DNA of 64,000 nucleotides from Chitinophaga niabensis (GCF_039545795.1 NZ_CP154260.1:4469001-4533000), one strand, 5' to 3'; shown: positions 7,730 through 16,929, numbered from the stretch's first letter. Numbers and translations: made by a program. Notes: generated by a model from the letters alone, not told the origin.

Positions 7730-8554
7730 TTATCGTTTTGTGTATTCCATTATAGTTTTGTAATCTTCCACACGTGCTTCCGGGTATACCATTTCTACTT
7801 TTGTATCAACCGCCTTTAGCAGATTATCATCATCATACGTGAATACATTGGTGGTAGTGAGTTCCAGTGTTCCTTCCGGCTGCCTTATCATCTGAGATTT
7901 CAGGAGATTATTGGCACTGAGATATTTGAAATTTGACACATCGGCCAGCCATTGGTAATTATTATTCACTAACCGGTGAAATGCCGGTTTTGTATCATAG
8001 GTATAATTGATGGTCTGGTAGGGTATAAACTCTGTATCCTGTTGTTTTGAAGAAATATCGCAACGCTTCACATTATCTCCTTCCCAGGTAAGTTTATAAA
8101 AGGTAGTGGAGCCGTTCCTGTATTTCACATATAACTCTGCCAGTTTTCCTCCTGCATATACCAGTGAATCACGACTATTGATCACCCAATCTGCCAGGTC
8201 CTGATCATACGCCTGATTCTCAGCACTGGTCACCAGGTTGCCCGTATAAACAAAAGAGGTAATAGTATGTGCTACCGGGCGGTTTTGTGTTCTCATTTGA
8301 ATGCCTGTAATTTTACCGCCTTCGTAAACCGGTAAAAAAGCGTTAAATGCCGGGGCACCATTGTATAAAAATGAATAATTAAATTCCTTCAAAGTATTAT
8401 CCGGATGCCAGGAGACAAAAGTGGTATCCTTCCTTTCTCCGTACACATCTATCAATTTGGTTAAATACCATTTTTCTGCGGCCGGATCATCCTCTTTTTT
8501 ACAGGCAGTAAAAAGGAGTGTGATGGCAGTAAATGCCAGCAATATTTTTTTCAT
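7730..8554 (-). CDS. Tandem paralogous lipoprotein, copy 3 (DUF4595-like)
   Basis: 274 residues. Lipobox FTAC and mature start CKKEDDPA. It keeps the family scaffold: WYLTKLIDV, YEGGKITGI, FVYTGNLVTSA, SLVYAGGKLAEL, LTWEGDNVKRC, YTYDTKPAFHRL, LSANNLLKSQ, FTYDDDNLLKAV. It is more divergent than copies 1 and 2, with the longer loop PEGTLELTTTNV near the end. Separated from copy 2 by 20 bp. The role is unknown; binding of an extracellular ligand or a structural surface role are guesses. Confidence 0.78.
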   Translation of the reverse strand: MKKILLAFTAITLLFTACKKEDDPAAEKWYLTKLIDVYGERKDTTFVSWHPDNTLKEFNYSFLYNGAPAFNAFLPVYEGGKITGIQMRTQNRPVAHTITSFVYTGNLVTSAENQAYDQDLADWVINSRDSLVYAGGKLAELYVKYRNGSTTFYKLTWEGDNVKRCDISSKQQDTEFIPYQTINYTYDTKPAFHRLVNNNYQWLADVSNFKYLSANNLLKSQMIRQPEGTLELTTTNVFTYDDDNLLKAVDTKVEMVYPEARVEDYKTIMEYTKR

Positions 8555-8568
8555 AGGATAGGATTGAT

Positions 8569-9399
8569 TTAGCGTTTGCTATATATAAATAATGTCTGGC
8601 TGTTCTCTACCAGTGGTGGATCTGCCTGCAGGTATTCCCATTTGGTATCTATTCCTTCCGGAAGGCCTGCGTTGTTGTACGTTAAAGTAATGGTAGTGCG
8701 GTCATTGAGTATGCCCGATGGTTGATAGTGAACTTCCTGTTTAATGAGGTTATTGGCACTCAGGTTTTCGAAGTTCGTCATATTCACCAGCCAGATGTAA
8801 TTATTGTTCAGCAGGAGATGGAGGGCGTCCTTGTTATCATAGGTGTTGGTGGCTATGCTATGCAAAGTATAACCGGCATCTTCCGGTGTTTTGGAAGAAC
8901 GCTCCACTGTTTTAACATTGCTGCCCTCCCAGGTGAGTTTGAAGAATAATACATACCCGGTTTTTTCGAATTCGTAGAATTCGGACAATTTACCGTTTTT
9001 GTACACCAAAGAATCGTAGCTCTGATCGTACCATTCATTGCGTTCGCCATCGTACCCAAAATTATTGATCCTGGTCAGCTGATCGCCGGTGTAAACAAAT
9101 GATGCCCGGGTACCGGCAGTACCCTGTTCAGATCTTTTTTCCTGGATACGGATGATCTTCCCTCCTTCATATACGGGACCTGAAGCCTGGTAGTCATCAC
9201 CGGAACCGCTGGAGAATTCTTTAACGGTGTTATCCGCATTGTAAGTTACTGTGGTTGTATCATCTGCGTTTCCGCTTCCTCTTTTCTCGATGGATTTGCT
9301 GATGTACCATTTTTCAGCTTTGGGTGTTGTATCATCTTTGTCGTTGCAGCCCGCAAAGAGCAGCATCACAACCGTGATACTTAATAGTGTCTTTTTCAT
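8569..9399 (-). CDS. Tandem paralogous lipoprotein, copy 4 (DUF4595-like)
   Basis: 276 residues. Lipobox FAGC and mature start CNDKDDTTP. Family motifs are kept: WYISKSIEK, YEGGKIIRI, FVYTGDQLTRI, YDSLVYKNGKLSEF, LTWEGSNVKTV, NTYDNKDALHLL, LSANNLIKQEV, LTYNNAGLPEGI. The last motif has lost the usual LL-K pattern. Separated from copy 3 by 14 bp. Function unknown. Confidence 0.78.
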   Translation of the reverse strand: MKKTLLSITVVMLLFAGCNDKDDTTPKAEKWYISKSIEKRGSGNADDTTTVTYNADNTVKEFSSGSGDDYQASGPVYEGGKIIRIQEKRSEQGTAGTRASFVYTGDQLTRINNFGYDGERNEWYDQSYDSLVYKNGKLSEFYEFEKTGYVLFFKLTWEGSNVKTVERSSKTPEDAGYTLHSIATNTYDNKDALHLLLNNNYIWLVNMTNFENLSANNLIKQEVHYQPSGILNDRTTITLTYNNAGLPEGIDTKWEYLQADPPLVENSQTLFIYSKR

Positions 9400-9422
9400 A
9401 GGATAGGATCTGTAAGGTTTTA

Positions 9423-10208
9423 CTAGTTAAACTTCGTGTATTCGAACACGGTATTCAATGTTGATGTTTGGTTGTTATCGATATCTTCTATTGTTTCCAT
9501 TGTTTTTACAACGTTCTTATCTTCCAGCACAAACTCTTTCACCGTACGGGAGAAAAGCACACCACCGGGTAACCTTGTACGCTCTGCTTTGGCCAGCATC
9601 TTATCACTCAGGAGGGTAAAGTCCCGGAACAGGTAAAGGAAGAGGAACTGGCCATTGATGCGGTGCTGCACACCAGCTTCCTCCGCATACGTATAGGTAT
9701 TCACATAAGCCGGTATATCTGTTTCCTGGTTAACATCAAAACCTTCCTCTTTTATAATGTTCTTCCCTTCCCAGGTGAATTTATTCACCCTGCTGCGTAC
9801 CCCTCCGCTGATCTGGTGATATTCTGCCAGGCGGCCACTCTTGTAAACCAGGGAATCATAATCCAGTATCACCCATTGATTCTGCAGGTTCCAGCCGTAC
9901 TGGTTGATGCGCACGATATTGTCTCCGTTATAATTGAACGACTTAAAAGGCAGGTTCTTAACGTATTCCATCAGGTACACGAACTGTTTGATGCGGCCAT
10001 TTTCATACACGATCCGGCATGAATCATTGGCTTCATTTACTTGTTTCACTGTTCTGTTGGAATGGTATGTAAGGCGGATGGTATCTGTTTCTCTTATTAT
10101 GCTGGAAACCAACCAGTAGTCCACTGGAGGAGCAGGCGGAGTATCTTTTTTCCTACAGGCGGACAGGGCTATTGTCAACACTGTTAAGCATCCAATGGTT
10201 TTCAGCAT
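9423..10208 (-). CDS. Tandem paralogous lipoprotein, copy 5 (most divergent, first in operon)
   Basis: 261 residues. Lipobox LSAC near 18, mature start CRKKDTPPAPP with a Pro-rich linker. The motifs are weaker but in order: YWLVSSI, YENGRIKQF, FNYNGDNIVRI, YDSLVYKSGRLAEY, FTWEGKNIIKEE, NTYAEEAGVQHRI, LLSDKMLAKAE. The LSANN block is altered to LLSDKM. As promoter-proximal gene it is probably the oldest branch or has a distinct role. Copy 4 starts 23 bp downstream. Confidence 0.75.
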   Translation of the reverse strand: MLKTIGCLTVLTIALSACRKKDTPPAPPVDYWLVSSIIRETDTIRLTYHSNRTVKQVNEANDSCRIVYENGRIKQFVYLMEYVKNLPFKSFNYNGDNIVRINQYGWNLQNQWVILDYDSLVYKSGRLAEYHQISGGVRSRVNKFTWEGKNIIKEEGFDVNQETDIPAYVNTYTYAEEAGVQHRINGQFLFLYLFRDFTLLSDKMLAKAERTRLPGGVLFSRTVKEFVLEDKNVVKTMETIEDIDNNQTSTLNTVFEYTKFN

Positions 10209-10246
10209 AGCGCATCCTTACATTATAATTTTTTGCATTTCGGGGA

Positions 10247-10254
10247 CAAATATA
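10247..10254 (-). promoter_or_regulatory. -7 box (TATATTTG) for the lipoprotein operon
   Basis: Exact TAnnTTTG match on the minus strand, 38 bp before the first start codon. The flanking DNA is very A/T-rich; no clear TTTG at -33. Confidence 0.45.
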
Positions 10255-10281
10255 AATATTATTTTTATAATGTATAGATAA

Positions 10282-10851
10282 TTATAATCTGGATAACCGT
10301 TCCGCCACCTGGCTGATGGGGAGGCCCATTACGTTATAGAAGCAGCCATTGATGCGGTCGATGCCCACAGCCCCTATCCATTCCTGGATGGCATAGGCCC
10401 CGGCTTTATCAAAAGGTTGATAATGATCCACATAGTACTCGATCTGCTCCCGGCTGAGGGGTTTGAAATGCACTTCCGTTGTTTGGGAGAAGGCATCTTC
10501 CGAACCATTGAAACGGATCACTACCCCGGTGATCACTTCGTGTATACGTCCGCTTAAGCTGGAAAGGATCTTGATGGCATCCGTTCTGTCCACTGGTTTG
10601 CCGATGATCTTTTTATCCAGGAGTACAATAGTATCTGCGGCAATAACCACATCTTCTTCCCCAAAAGATGCGCTGACGGCATTGGCTTTCAGGCGGGCAA
10701 TATGAATAGGCACTTCAGCGAGTGTCATTTCCGGCGGGAAGGTTTCTTCCGCATCGCTTACCATCACTTCAAAAGGAATACCGGCCTGTTCCAGTAACTG
10801 CCTGCGGCGCGGAGATTGCGATGCCAGGATCACACGTTTACCAGCGTACAT
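10282..10851 (-). CDS. maf: Maf-family nucleoside triphosphate pyrophosphatase
   Basis: 189 residues, full family length. Maf proteins hydrolyse non-canonical or methylated nucleoside triphosphates to monophosphates. Visible signatures are LASQSPRRRQLL (9-20) for phosphate binding, the catalytic Asp73 in VIAADTIV and GKPVDR shortly after, and a C-terminal DKAGAYAIQEWIG. It is the last gene of a four-gene operon. Its ATG overlaps the TAA of the prenyltransferase gene by one base, so translation is probably coupled. Confidence 0.9.
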   Translation of the reverse strand: MYAGKRVILASQSPRRRQLLEQAGIPFEVMVSDAEETFPPEMTLAEVPIHIARLKANAVSASFGEEDVVIAADTIVLLDKKIIGKPVDRTDAIKILSSLSGRIHEVITGVVIRFNGSEDAFSQTTEVHFKPLSREQIEYYVDHYQPFDKAGAYAIQEWIGAVGIDRINGCFYNVMGLPISQVAERLSRL

Positions 10852-11795
10852 TATAACATGATTTTAAAGAAGATCATGGAAAGGATACCTGTGAGCATAA
10901 CGATCTTGATCCAGGTACTGATCTTATGATATTGTTCCGGCGAATAGGCCGTGAGAAATGGTTTCTGCACAAAAAACGTAAAGGGTACGAGTACGAAAAC
11001 GAAGATGTAGGCAACAGCTGCATACCATTCCTTCAGGCCTGTGACGATCATGATAGTGATCAGCAGGGCCTGCAGGATCACCATGAGGAGAATGGTAAAA
11101 CGTTTTGTTTTCTTCAATCCCCATACAATGGGTAATGTGCGGCAACCATCTTTACTGTCCCCTATCATGTCTTCCATATCTTTCACGATCTCGCGGATCA
11201 TGGATAATACGAAAGCAAAGGTGGCGTATACGCCAATGATCTTAATAAGCTTTCTGCCCTCGAAGGACATGATGGCTTCAAAGCTGGAATAGATCTGCTT
11301 TTCATAAAAGCCTACCACTACTACACTCAGTGCAGTGAGGATGGAGATCACTACGTTGCCGATCAGTACCTGGCGTTTGAAAGAAGTGGAATAGAACCAG
11401 AGGAGCAGGGTACAGATCACCTGAACAAAACCAAGGTAGAACTGCCCGATCTGGAAAGCAACCAGGAAACCAAGCGATACGCCGGCCATATTTAATATGG
11501 TATGCCATGCCATGGCCCAGCGGCGGTTGATGATCCTGTCCACCACCATTTTATCCGGTTTATTAACGAGGTCTATATTGATGTCGAAATAATCATTGAT
11601 GATATATCCGGCGGCTGCTACCAGTATGGTAGACAGGGTTAACATCAGGAAATGCGGGAGAGTGAGGGAAGGCTCCGCACCACTATTTAATAATACGGGC
11701 CGCACCACGCAATATTGCAGTAACAGTTGCGTCAGTGCAATATAGATCAGGTTCGGGTAACGTATCATTCTGAAAAAAGCCGCGAGGAGAGTCAT
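10851..11795 (-). CDS. UbiA-family prenyltransferase (geranylgeranylglycerol-phosphate type)
   Basis: 314 residues with eight or nine hydrophobic segments. Membrane prenyl transfer from polyprenyl diphosphate to an acceptor. The first Asp-rich motif is NDYFDINIDLVNKPDK near 65-80; the second is DMEDMIGDSKDGCRTLPI near 205-222. These place it in the UbiA superfamily, and its Bacteroidota relatives are often named geranylgeranylglycerol-phosphate geranylgeranyltransferase. The real acceptor cannot be told from sequence; a quinone or lipid route are both possible. It sits between kdsC and maf. Confidence 0.82.
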   Translation of the reverse strand: MTLLAAFFRMIRYPNLIYIALTQLLLQYCVVRPVLLNSGAEPSLTLPHFLMLTLSTILVAAAGYIINDYFDINIDLVNKPDKMVVDRIINRRWAMAWHTILNMAGVSLGFLVAFQIGQFYLGFVQVICTLLLWFYSTSFKRQVLIGNVVISILTALSVVVVGFYEKQIYSSFEAIMSFEGRKLIKIIGVYATFAFVLSMIREIVKDMEDMIGDSKDGCRTLPIVWGLKKTKRFTILLMVILQALLITIMIVTGLKEWYAAVAYIFVFVLVPFTFFVQKPFLTAYSPEQYHKISTWIKIVMLTGILSMIFFKIML

Positions 11796-11830
11796 ATTTA
11801 GTTTCTATGTAGAATTATTGTAATGAGCTA

Positions 11831-12364
11831 CTATCTTGATGGTACCCCTTCATCCATTGTCCAGTGATCGTTGAGTTTCAGTACTTTTTCAATCACATCC
11901 CGCACACAACCCTGGCCGCCGGCAACAGGGGAAATATATTTACTGATACTTTTGATCTCCGGTGCAGCATCTCCGGGGCAAACCGGCAAACCACATAACT
12001 GCATGGCCCTGTAATCCGGAATATCGTCTCCCATGAACAGTACTTCTTCCCAGCGCAGGTCATGCTCAAGGGCATAATCTTCCAGTTTCTCCTGTTTATT
12101 GTTCACGCCGGTGAAAATGTCTGTGATGCCTAAGCCGTTAAGGCGTGTTATTACACTTTCAGAACGTCCGCCGGAAATAACGGCTATGCGATAGCCTTTT
12201 TTAACCGCAAGCTGCAGGGCATAACCATCCCGGATATTCATTCTGCGGCTTTGTTCCCCATTAGGGAGCAGTTGTACCGTTCCGTCTGTCAGTACACCAT
12301 CCACATCGAATACGAAGGTGCGGATGTGCCTGAATTGTTCCAATACATTCATCTGTTTTTCCAT
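11831..12364 (-). CDS. kdsC: 3-deoxy-D-manno-octulosonate 8-phosphate phosphatase, HAD family
   Basis: 177 residues. Dephosphorylates Kdo-8-phosphate in the route to lipopolysaccharide core. Class C0 HAD without cap domain. Motif I is FVFDVDGVLTDG with Asp20 and Asp22; motif II is VISGG; the motif III Lys lies near 85; motif IV is FMGDDIPD. Length and motif spacing match KdsC. The rest of the Kdo pathway (kdsA, kdsB) is not here. It follows the DUF2520 gene by 17 bp. Confidence 0.87.
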   Translation of the reverse strand: MEKQMNVLEQFRHIRTFVFDVDGVLTDGTVQLLPNGEQSRRMNIRDGYALQLAVKKGYRIAVISGGRSESVITRLNGLGITDIFTGVNNKQEKLEDYALEHDLRWEEVLFMGDDIPDYRAMQLCGLPVCPGDAAPEIKSISKYISPVAGGQGCVRDVIEKVLKLNDHWTMDEGVPSR

Positions 12365-12381
12365 GAATGGGCAAAAATAGG

Positions 12382-13152
12382 CTATTTTTCTGCGTGGTGG
12401 AACTGGTAAATACTTTCAGATAACATGGGATAGATCTGCTGCATGGCAGGATACTGTGCCAGGATGGATTCATGAAGGGCCATGGTCTGTTCATCATGCC
12501 TTAAAGCCGGCCCGGTCTGTACAGATTCCGGCGGATATTTATCCAGCCGCTGGAAAGTTTCCCGGATAATGGGAGCCAGCAGTGAAAAATCCCTTCCTTC
12601 CTGTTCACAATAGAATTTAGCGAGGGCAATGAGGTGGTTGGTGAAGTTATTACAGAATACAGCCGCCAGGTGCATCTGGAGGCGTTGGGCTGAGTCCATG
12701 GTCGCTGTAACGGGAGAAATGCTTTGCGCGAGGGCATGGAGCCTTTTTAATACTTCCTCGTTCCGGCCTTCCAGGATCAGGGGGATGGCGGGATAGCTTT
12801 TGATCTCCTTCCGGATACTTTGCAGGGGATACATGACCCCCACATTGGTGGAAATGCGGGCAATGGCTTCCATGGGAACTGCTCCGGCGGTATGGACCAC
12901 AATCCTTCTTCCAAGCCTCAGGAGGTCGTTCAATTCAGGAATAACGCTATCAGTTACAGCCAGCAGGTAAACGTCTGCCTCCATATTAATATCTAACAGA
13001 TCAGTGGCGTATTCTCCTCCCAGCAATTCAGCCAGTTCCCGGGCATTTTCTTTCCGCCTGCTGATCACCTGGGTTACGTGGTGACCATGTAACTTCATCA
13101 GGTGACCAAAACAGTGTGCCACATTACCAGCTCCTATAATAACTATGTCCAT
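12382..13152 (-). CDS. Rossmann-like and DUF2520 domain protein
   Basis: 256 residues. The N-terminal NAD(P)-binding fold has IVIIGAGNVAHCFG (3-16) and resembles pyrroline-5-carboxylate reductase and prephenate dehydrogenase folds. The C-terminal helical half carries the DUF2520 pattern, including HLAAVFCNNFTNHL near 164-177. The substrate is unknown. It is the first gene of the operon with kdsC, the prenyltransferase and maf. Such grouping is common in Bacteroidota and may reflect growth-linked expression rather than one pathway (inference). Confidence 0.85.
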   Translation of the reverse strand: MDIVIIGAGNVAHCFGHLMKLHGHHVTQVISRRKENARELAELLGGEYATDLLDINMEADVYLLAVTDSVIPELNDLLRLGRRIVVHTAGAVPMEAIARISTNVGVMYPLQSIRKEIKSYPAIPLILEGRNEEVLKRLHALAQSISPVTATMDSAQRLQMHLAAVFCNNFTNHLIALAKFYCEQEGRDFSLLAPIIRETFQRLDKYPPESVQTGPALRHDEQTMALHESILAQYPAMQQIYPMLSESIYQFHHAEK

Positions 13153-13431
13153 GATACTTATTTAAAATTCGGTTAACGGTAACCTGGCCCCCAATTCTAT
13201 GCCAAGCCCCAGATACATGGTTATATTTTAACATGTAATATTACTGCCTTTACAGCTAATAGGAGATTAAATATATGATATGTAGGATTGCGTTCTGCCG
13301 TTGCCGGCTCGAAATCAACTATTTACCGGATAATATTTTTTATATCAACCTACTTTTATATACTTGCAGAATGCGGATTCGCACCTTTTGTGCAAATTTT
13401 GGCGTAATTATAGTAAATAAAGCAGGCGTTC

Positions 13432-15783
13432 ATGGCTAAAAATCTTGTAATTGTTGAGTCCCCGGCAAAGGCAAAAACGATAGAAAAAATTTTAGGTAAA
13501 GACTTTGAGGTTAAATCTTGTTTCGGTCATATCCGGGATCTTGAAAAGGATGACATGGGTATTGATATTCAGAACAGCTTCAAACCCAAGTATATAATAC
13601 CAGAAGATAAGGAAAAGGTTGTAAAGGACTTAAAAAAAATAGCTAAGGACTCCGATGAGGTTTGGTTGGCAACGGATGAGGACCGTGAAGGGGAAGCCAT
13701 ATCCTGGCACCTTTGCGAAGTACTCAAACTAGACCCTGCCACTACCAAACGCATTGTATTTCATGAGATTACGAAGCCTGCCATTGAAAAAGCCGTTCTG
13801 AATCCCCGCCTGCTGAACATGGATCTCGTGAACGCACAGCAAGCCCGCCGGATTCTTGACCGTATTGTTGGTTTTGAGCTATCGCCTGTATTATGGAGAA
13901 AGATGAGCATGCGCAATTCTCTTTCCGCCGGCCGTGTTCAATCTGTTGCCGTACGCCTGATCGTGGAAAGGGAAAGGGAGATCAATAGCTTTACTACTAC
14001 CAGCACCTTTAAAGTGGAAGCTTTCTTCCTGGCGAAGGACATTACCGGGAAAACGATCACTTTTAAAGCGGAAGGACCTACCAAGTTCAAAACTGCGGAT
14101 GACGCGGAAAAGTTCCTGCAACAATGTGTAGGTGCTGCGTATACCGTGAAAGACATACAGGTAAAACCGGGTAAGAAGAGCCCTTCAGCTCCTTTTACCA
14201 CTTCTACCCTTCAACAGGAAGCCAGCCGGAAACTGGGTTACAGCGTTTCCAAAACCATGCTCCTGGCTCAGAAGCTTTATGAAAGCGGGCAGATCACCTA
14301 CATGAGAACGGATTCCGTGAACCTCTCGGAAACCGCCATGACGGATATCAGTAACGCCATTCATAAAAATTATGGAGAACGTTACTATCAGTCCCGCAAA
14401 TACAAGAACAAAAACGAGAATGCACAGGAAGCCCACGAAGCCATCCGTCCTACTTACATGGAGAACGCTACCGTGGACGATTCCGACCTCAAAAGATTAT
14501 ATGAACTGATCTGGAAACGGACCATCGCCAGCCAGATGAGTGATGCCGAACTGGAAAAAACTATCGCTAAAATTGAGATTTCCACTAATAAGGAAGAACT
14601 CACTGCCAGCGGTGAAGTGTTGAAGTTCGATGGGTTCCTGAAAATATACATGGAAGGCCAGGATGATGAGGATGAAGCGGATGAAGATCAGGAGGGTGTA
14701 TTACCACCGCTCACGGTTAAACAGGCGCTGGAACTGAAGGAAATGAAAGCTACAGAACGTTTTACCCGTCCTGCTCCCCGTTATACGGAGGCCAGCCTGG
14801 TAAAGAAACTGGAAGAGCTGGGAATCGGCCGCCCGTCTACTTACGCACCCACCATTACTACTGTTCAGAAACGTGGTTATGTAGAAAAGCGTGATAAGGA
14901 AGGGGTGAAAAGGGATGTGCGCATCCTGTTCCTGAAAAAGGACCAGATCACCAAACAAACGGACCAGGAGAATACCGGTGCTGAGAAATCCAAGCTGTTC
15001 CCTACAGACCTTGGAATGCTGGTAACGGACTTCCTGAAACAATACTTCGAAAAGGTAATGGACTATAGCTTCACAGCCAACATTGAGCAGCAGTTTGATG
15101 AAATAGCCCATGGCAAGAAGGTATGGAACATCATGCTGGATGAGTTCTATAATCCTTTCCACCACACGGTGGAAGAAACACTGGAGAAAGCGGAAAGGGT
15201 GAAAGGAGAAAGGCTGCTGGGAGAAGATCCTGCCACCGGCAAACCGGTTGTAGCCCGTATGGGACGTTTTGGCCCCATGGTGCAGATCGGTAAAGTGGAA
15301 GATGAAGAGAAACCACGCTTCGCCAAATTAAAACAAACACAAAGCATTGAAACCATTAGCATGGAGGAAGCCATGGACCTGTTCCGCCTTCCGCGTAACC
15401 TGGGCCTCTTTGAAGGAACAGATGTGCTGGTGAATATTGGCCGTTTTGGTCCTTATGCCCAACATGACAAGAAATTCTATTCCCTGAAAAAGGAAATGGA
15501 CCCTTATTCTGTAGAGCTGGAAGAAGTAGCGCCACTGATCGCTGAGAAACGTACGGCCAAGGATGAACGGACCATCAAGGTATTTGAGAAAGAAAAGATC
15601 CAGGTGCTGAAAGGACCTTATGGTCCTTATCTCAAAGTAGGACTGAGGAATTTTAAGATACCAAAGGAGAAGATAGATACAGCGGCAGACCTTACGGTGG
15701 AAGAGGCGAAAGCGATCATTGAAGAGATCAAAGCCAATCCTCCGAAAAAGAAAGCGCCTGCACGCAAGAAGAAAGCAGAATGA
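13432..15783 (+). CDS. topA: DNA topoisomerase I
   Basis: 783 residues. Type IA topoisomerase that relaxes negative supercoils. Toprim domain at the start (IVESPAKAKTIEKILG, then the acidic DEDREGEAI near 81-89). The active-site tyrosine is Tyr290 in TYMRTDSVNLS. The C-terminus lacks the Cys4 zinc fingers of the E. coli enzyme. It instead has three short repeats (RMGRFGPMVQIG, NIGRFGPYAQ, KGPYGPYLKVG) and a Lys-rich tail (KKKAPARKKKAE), as in many Bacteroidota. Single gene, about 280 bp of upstream DNA without a clear promoter. Confidence 0.97.
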   Translation: MAKNLVIVESPAKAKTIEKILGKDFEVKSCFGHIRDLEKDDMGIDIQNSFKPKYIIPEDKEKVVKDLKKIAKDSDEVWLATDEDREGEAISWHLCEVLKLDPATTKRIVFHEITKPAIEKAVLNPRLLNMDLVNAQQARRILDRIVGFELSPVLWRKMSMRNSLSAGRVQSVAVRLIVEREREINSFTTTSTFKVEAFFLAKDITGKTITFKAEGPTKFKTADDAEKFLQQCVGAAYTVKDIQVKPGKKSPSAPFTTSTLQQEASRKLGYSVSKTMLLAQKLYESGQITYMRTDSVNLSETAMTDISNAIHKNYGERYYQSRKYKNKNENAQEAHEAIRPTYMENATVDDSDLKRLYELIWKRTIASQMSDAELEKTIAKIEISTNKEELTASGEVLKFDGFLKIYMEGQDDEDEADEDQEGVLPPLTVKQALELKEMKATERFTRPAPRYTEASLVKKLEELGIGRPSTYAPTITTVQKRGYVEKRDKEGVKRDVRILFLKKDQITKQTDQENTGAEKSKLFPTDLGMLVTDFLKQYFEKVMDYSFTANIEQQFDEIAHGKKVWNIMLDEFYNPFHHTVEETLEKAERVKGERLLGEDPATGKPVVARMGRFGPMVQIGKVEDEEKPRFAKLKQTQSIETISMEEAMDLFRLPRNLGLFEGTDVLVNIGRFGPYAQHDKKFYSLKKEMDPYSVELEEVAPLIAEKRTAKDERTIKVFEKEKIQVLKGPYGPYLKVGLRNFKIPKEKIDTAADLTVEEAKAIIEEIKANPPKKKAPARKKKAE

Positions 15784-15880
15784 TCGTTTGATAGAAGATA
15801 CTGATTTAATTGTAGAAATACAATGGTACCAATTCAGATGACAATTCGTAAATTGTTTACCAGAATCTAACTTAGCTGCA

Positions 15881-16750
15881 TTGAACGAGACCAGGGAAAT
15901 AAACGCATTGTTCCATCTGCTGGATGATCCGGATCAGGAAGTATTTGATACGGTGGCCAACAAGATCCTTCTGTTCGGAAAAGAGATCATTCCGAACCTG
16001 GAGCATCTCTGGGAAACTACCTACGATGAGTCTATCCAGGAAAGAATAGAACTGCTCATTCACCGTGTTCATTACCAGGACCTGCAGGAGGCTGTACGTA
16101 TCTGGGGGAATACCGGTACACAGGACCTGGTGCAGGGGGCTATCCTTGCGGCGCGTTATCAGTATCCGGACCTTGCTGCACAGCAGGTGAATACTGAAAT
16201 AGAGCGTATCAAACGTAATATCTGGCTTGAATTAAATAACTACCTCACTCCGCTGGAGCAGATCAACGTGCTGAACAGCATGATCTATAATTATTTTGGA
16301 TTAAAGGGCGAAGAGGTGTCCTATCAGCGTAAGAACCAGTTCTTCCTTAACCAGGTAATGGAGGCGAAGAAAGGGAATCCTATCACGAATGGCATTATCT
16401 ATCAGAGCCTTTGTTCCATGCTGGACCTTCCTGTATATGCAGTGAATATTCCGCGGCAGTTTATCCTCGCTTATTTCGATACTTTCTACGATTTTACGGA
16501 GCCTACTGATCCGGGGGATTACAGGATACTCTTCTTTATTGACCCTATTCAGGGGCAGATCTATACACAGCAGGATGTGGAGACTTACTTTAAACGGGTG
16601 AACGTGCCGCAGTTGCCGGAGTACTATAAACCGATGAGCAATCAGCGGATCATTCAGTTTCTCATGTCTGAGCTGGCTAAGTGTTTCAGGAATGATAAGG
16701 AGCAGTATAAGTTTGATGAGCTGAATAATCTTTCGCAGATACTGGAATAA
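15881..16750 (+). CDS. Transglutaminase-like (SirB1-type) protein
   Basis: 289 residues. The middle and C-terminal parts resemble the SirB1/transglutaminase-like family: LTPLEQINVLNSMIYNYFGLKGE, then KGNPITNGIIYQSLCSMLDLPVYAVNIPRQFILAY. The Gly-Asn-Pro-Ile motif and the Cys in QSLCSML are at the positions of the family core, but catalytic activity is uncertain. The N-terminal 100 residues are helical and HEAT-like. No signal peptide. The start appears to be TTG at 15881: a TGA stop lies in frame at 15839 and no ATG or GTG exists between them. Function unknown. Confidence 0.75.
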   Translation: MNETREINALFHLLDDPDQEVFDTVANKILLFGKEIIPNLEHLWETTYDESIQERIELLIHRVHYQDLQEAVRIWGNTGTQDLVQGAILAARYQYPDLAAQQVNTEIERIKRNIWLELNNYLTPLEQINVLNSMIYNYFGLKGEEVSYQRKNQFFLNQVMEAKKGNPITNGIIYQSLCSMLDLPVYAVNIPRQFILAYFDTFYDFTEPTDPGDYRILFFIDPIQGQIYTQQDVETYFKRVNVPQLPEYYKPMSNQRIIQFLMSELAKCFRNDKEQYKFDELNNLSQILE

Positions 16751-16772
16751 ATTCTTCTTTGTATAACGTTTG

Positions 16773-16801
16773 AAGGCTGTCCTGGGGGATGGCCTTTTTT
16801 T
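16773..16801 (+). terminator. Terminator after the SirB1-like gene
   Basis: 10-bp stem AAGGCTGTCC / GGATGGCCTT with two G-T pairs, a short G-rich loop and seven T residues, beginning 23 bp after the stop codon. Confidence 0.8.
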
Positions 16802-16820
16802 ATTCCTGCTCCGCTCCCAA

Positions 16821-16911
16821 TAAGCATAAAAAAAATTCGACCGAAAAAACTAGCCCAGTGGTTATAAGAGGCAAGAGGGAACAGTTTTCGGACGAATTTT
16901 TTTTATGCTTA
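16821..16911. repeat. Long near-perfect palindrome with 33-nt centre
   Basis: The left arm 16821-16850 and the right arm 16884-16911 are inverted copies: TAAGCATAAAAAAAATTCG then one mismatch and CCGAAAA, with a 2-nt length difference at the inner end. The centre is about 33 nt. It would fold into one long hairpin. It contains no open frame and no transposase. A MITE-like relic, a 3'-end RNA structure and a convergent-transcript barrier are all possible. Confidence 0.75.
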
Positions 16912-16929
16912 TTTCCGCTGGTGGGCTTT

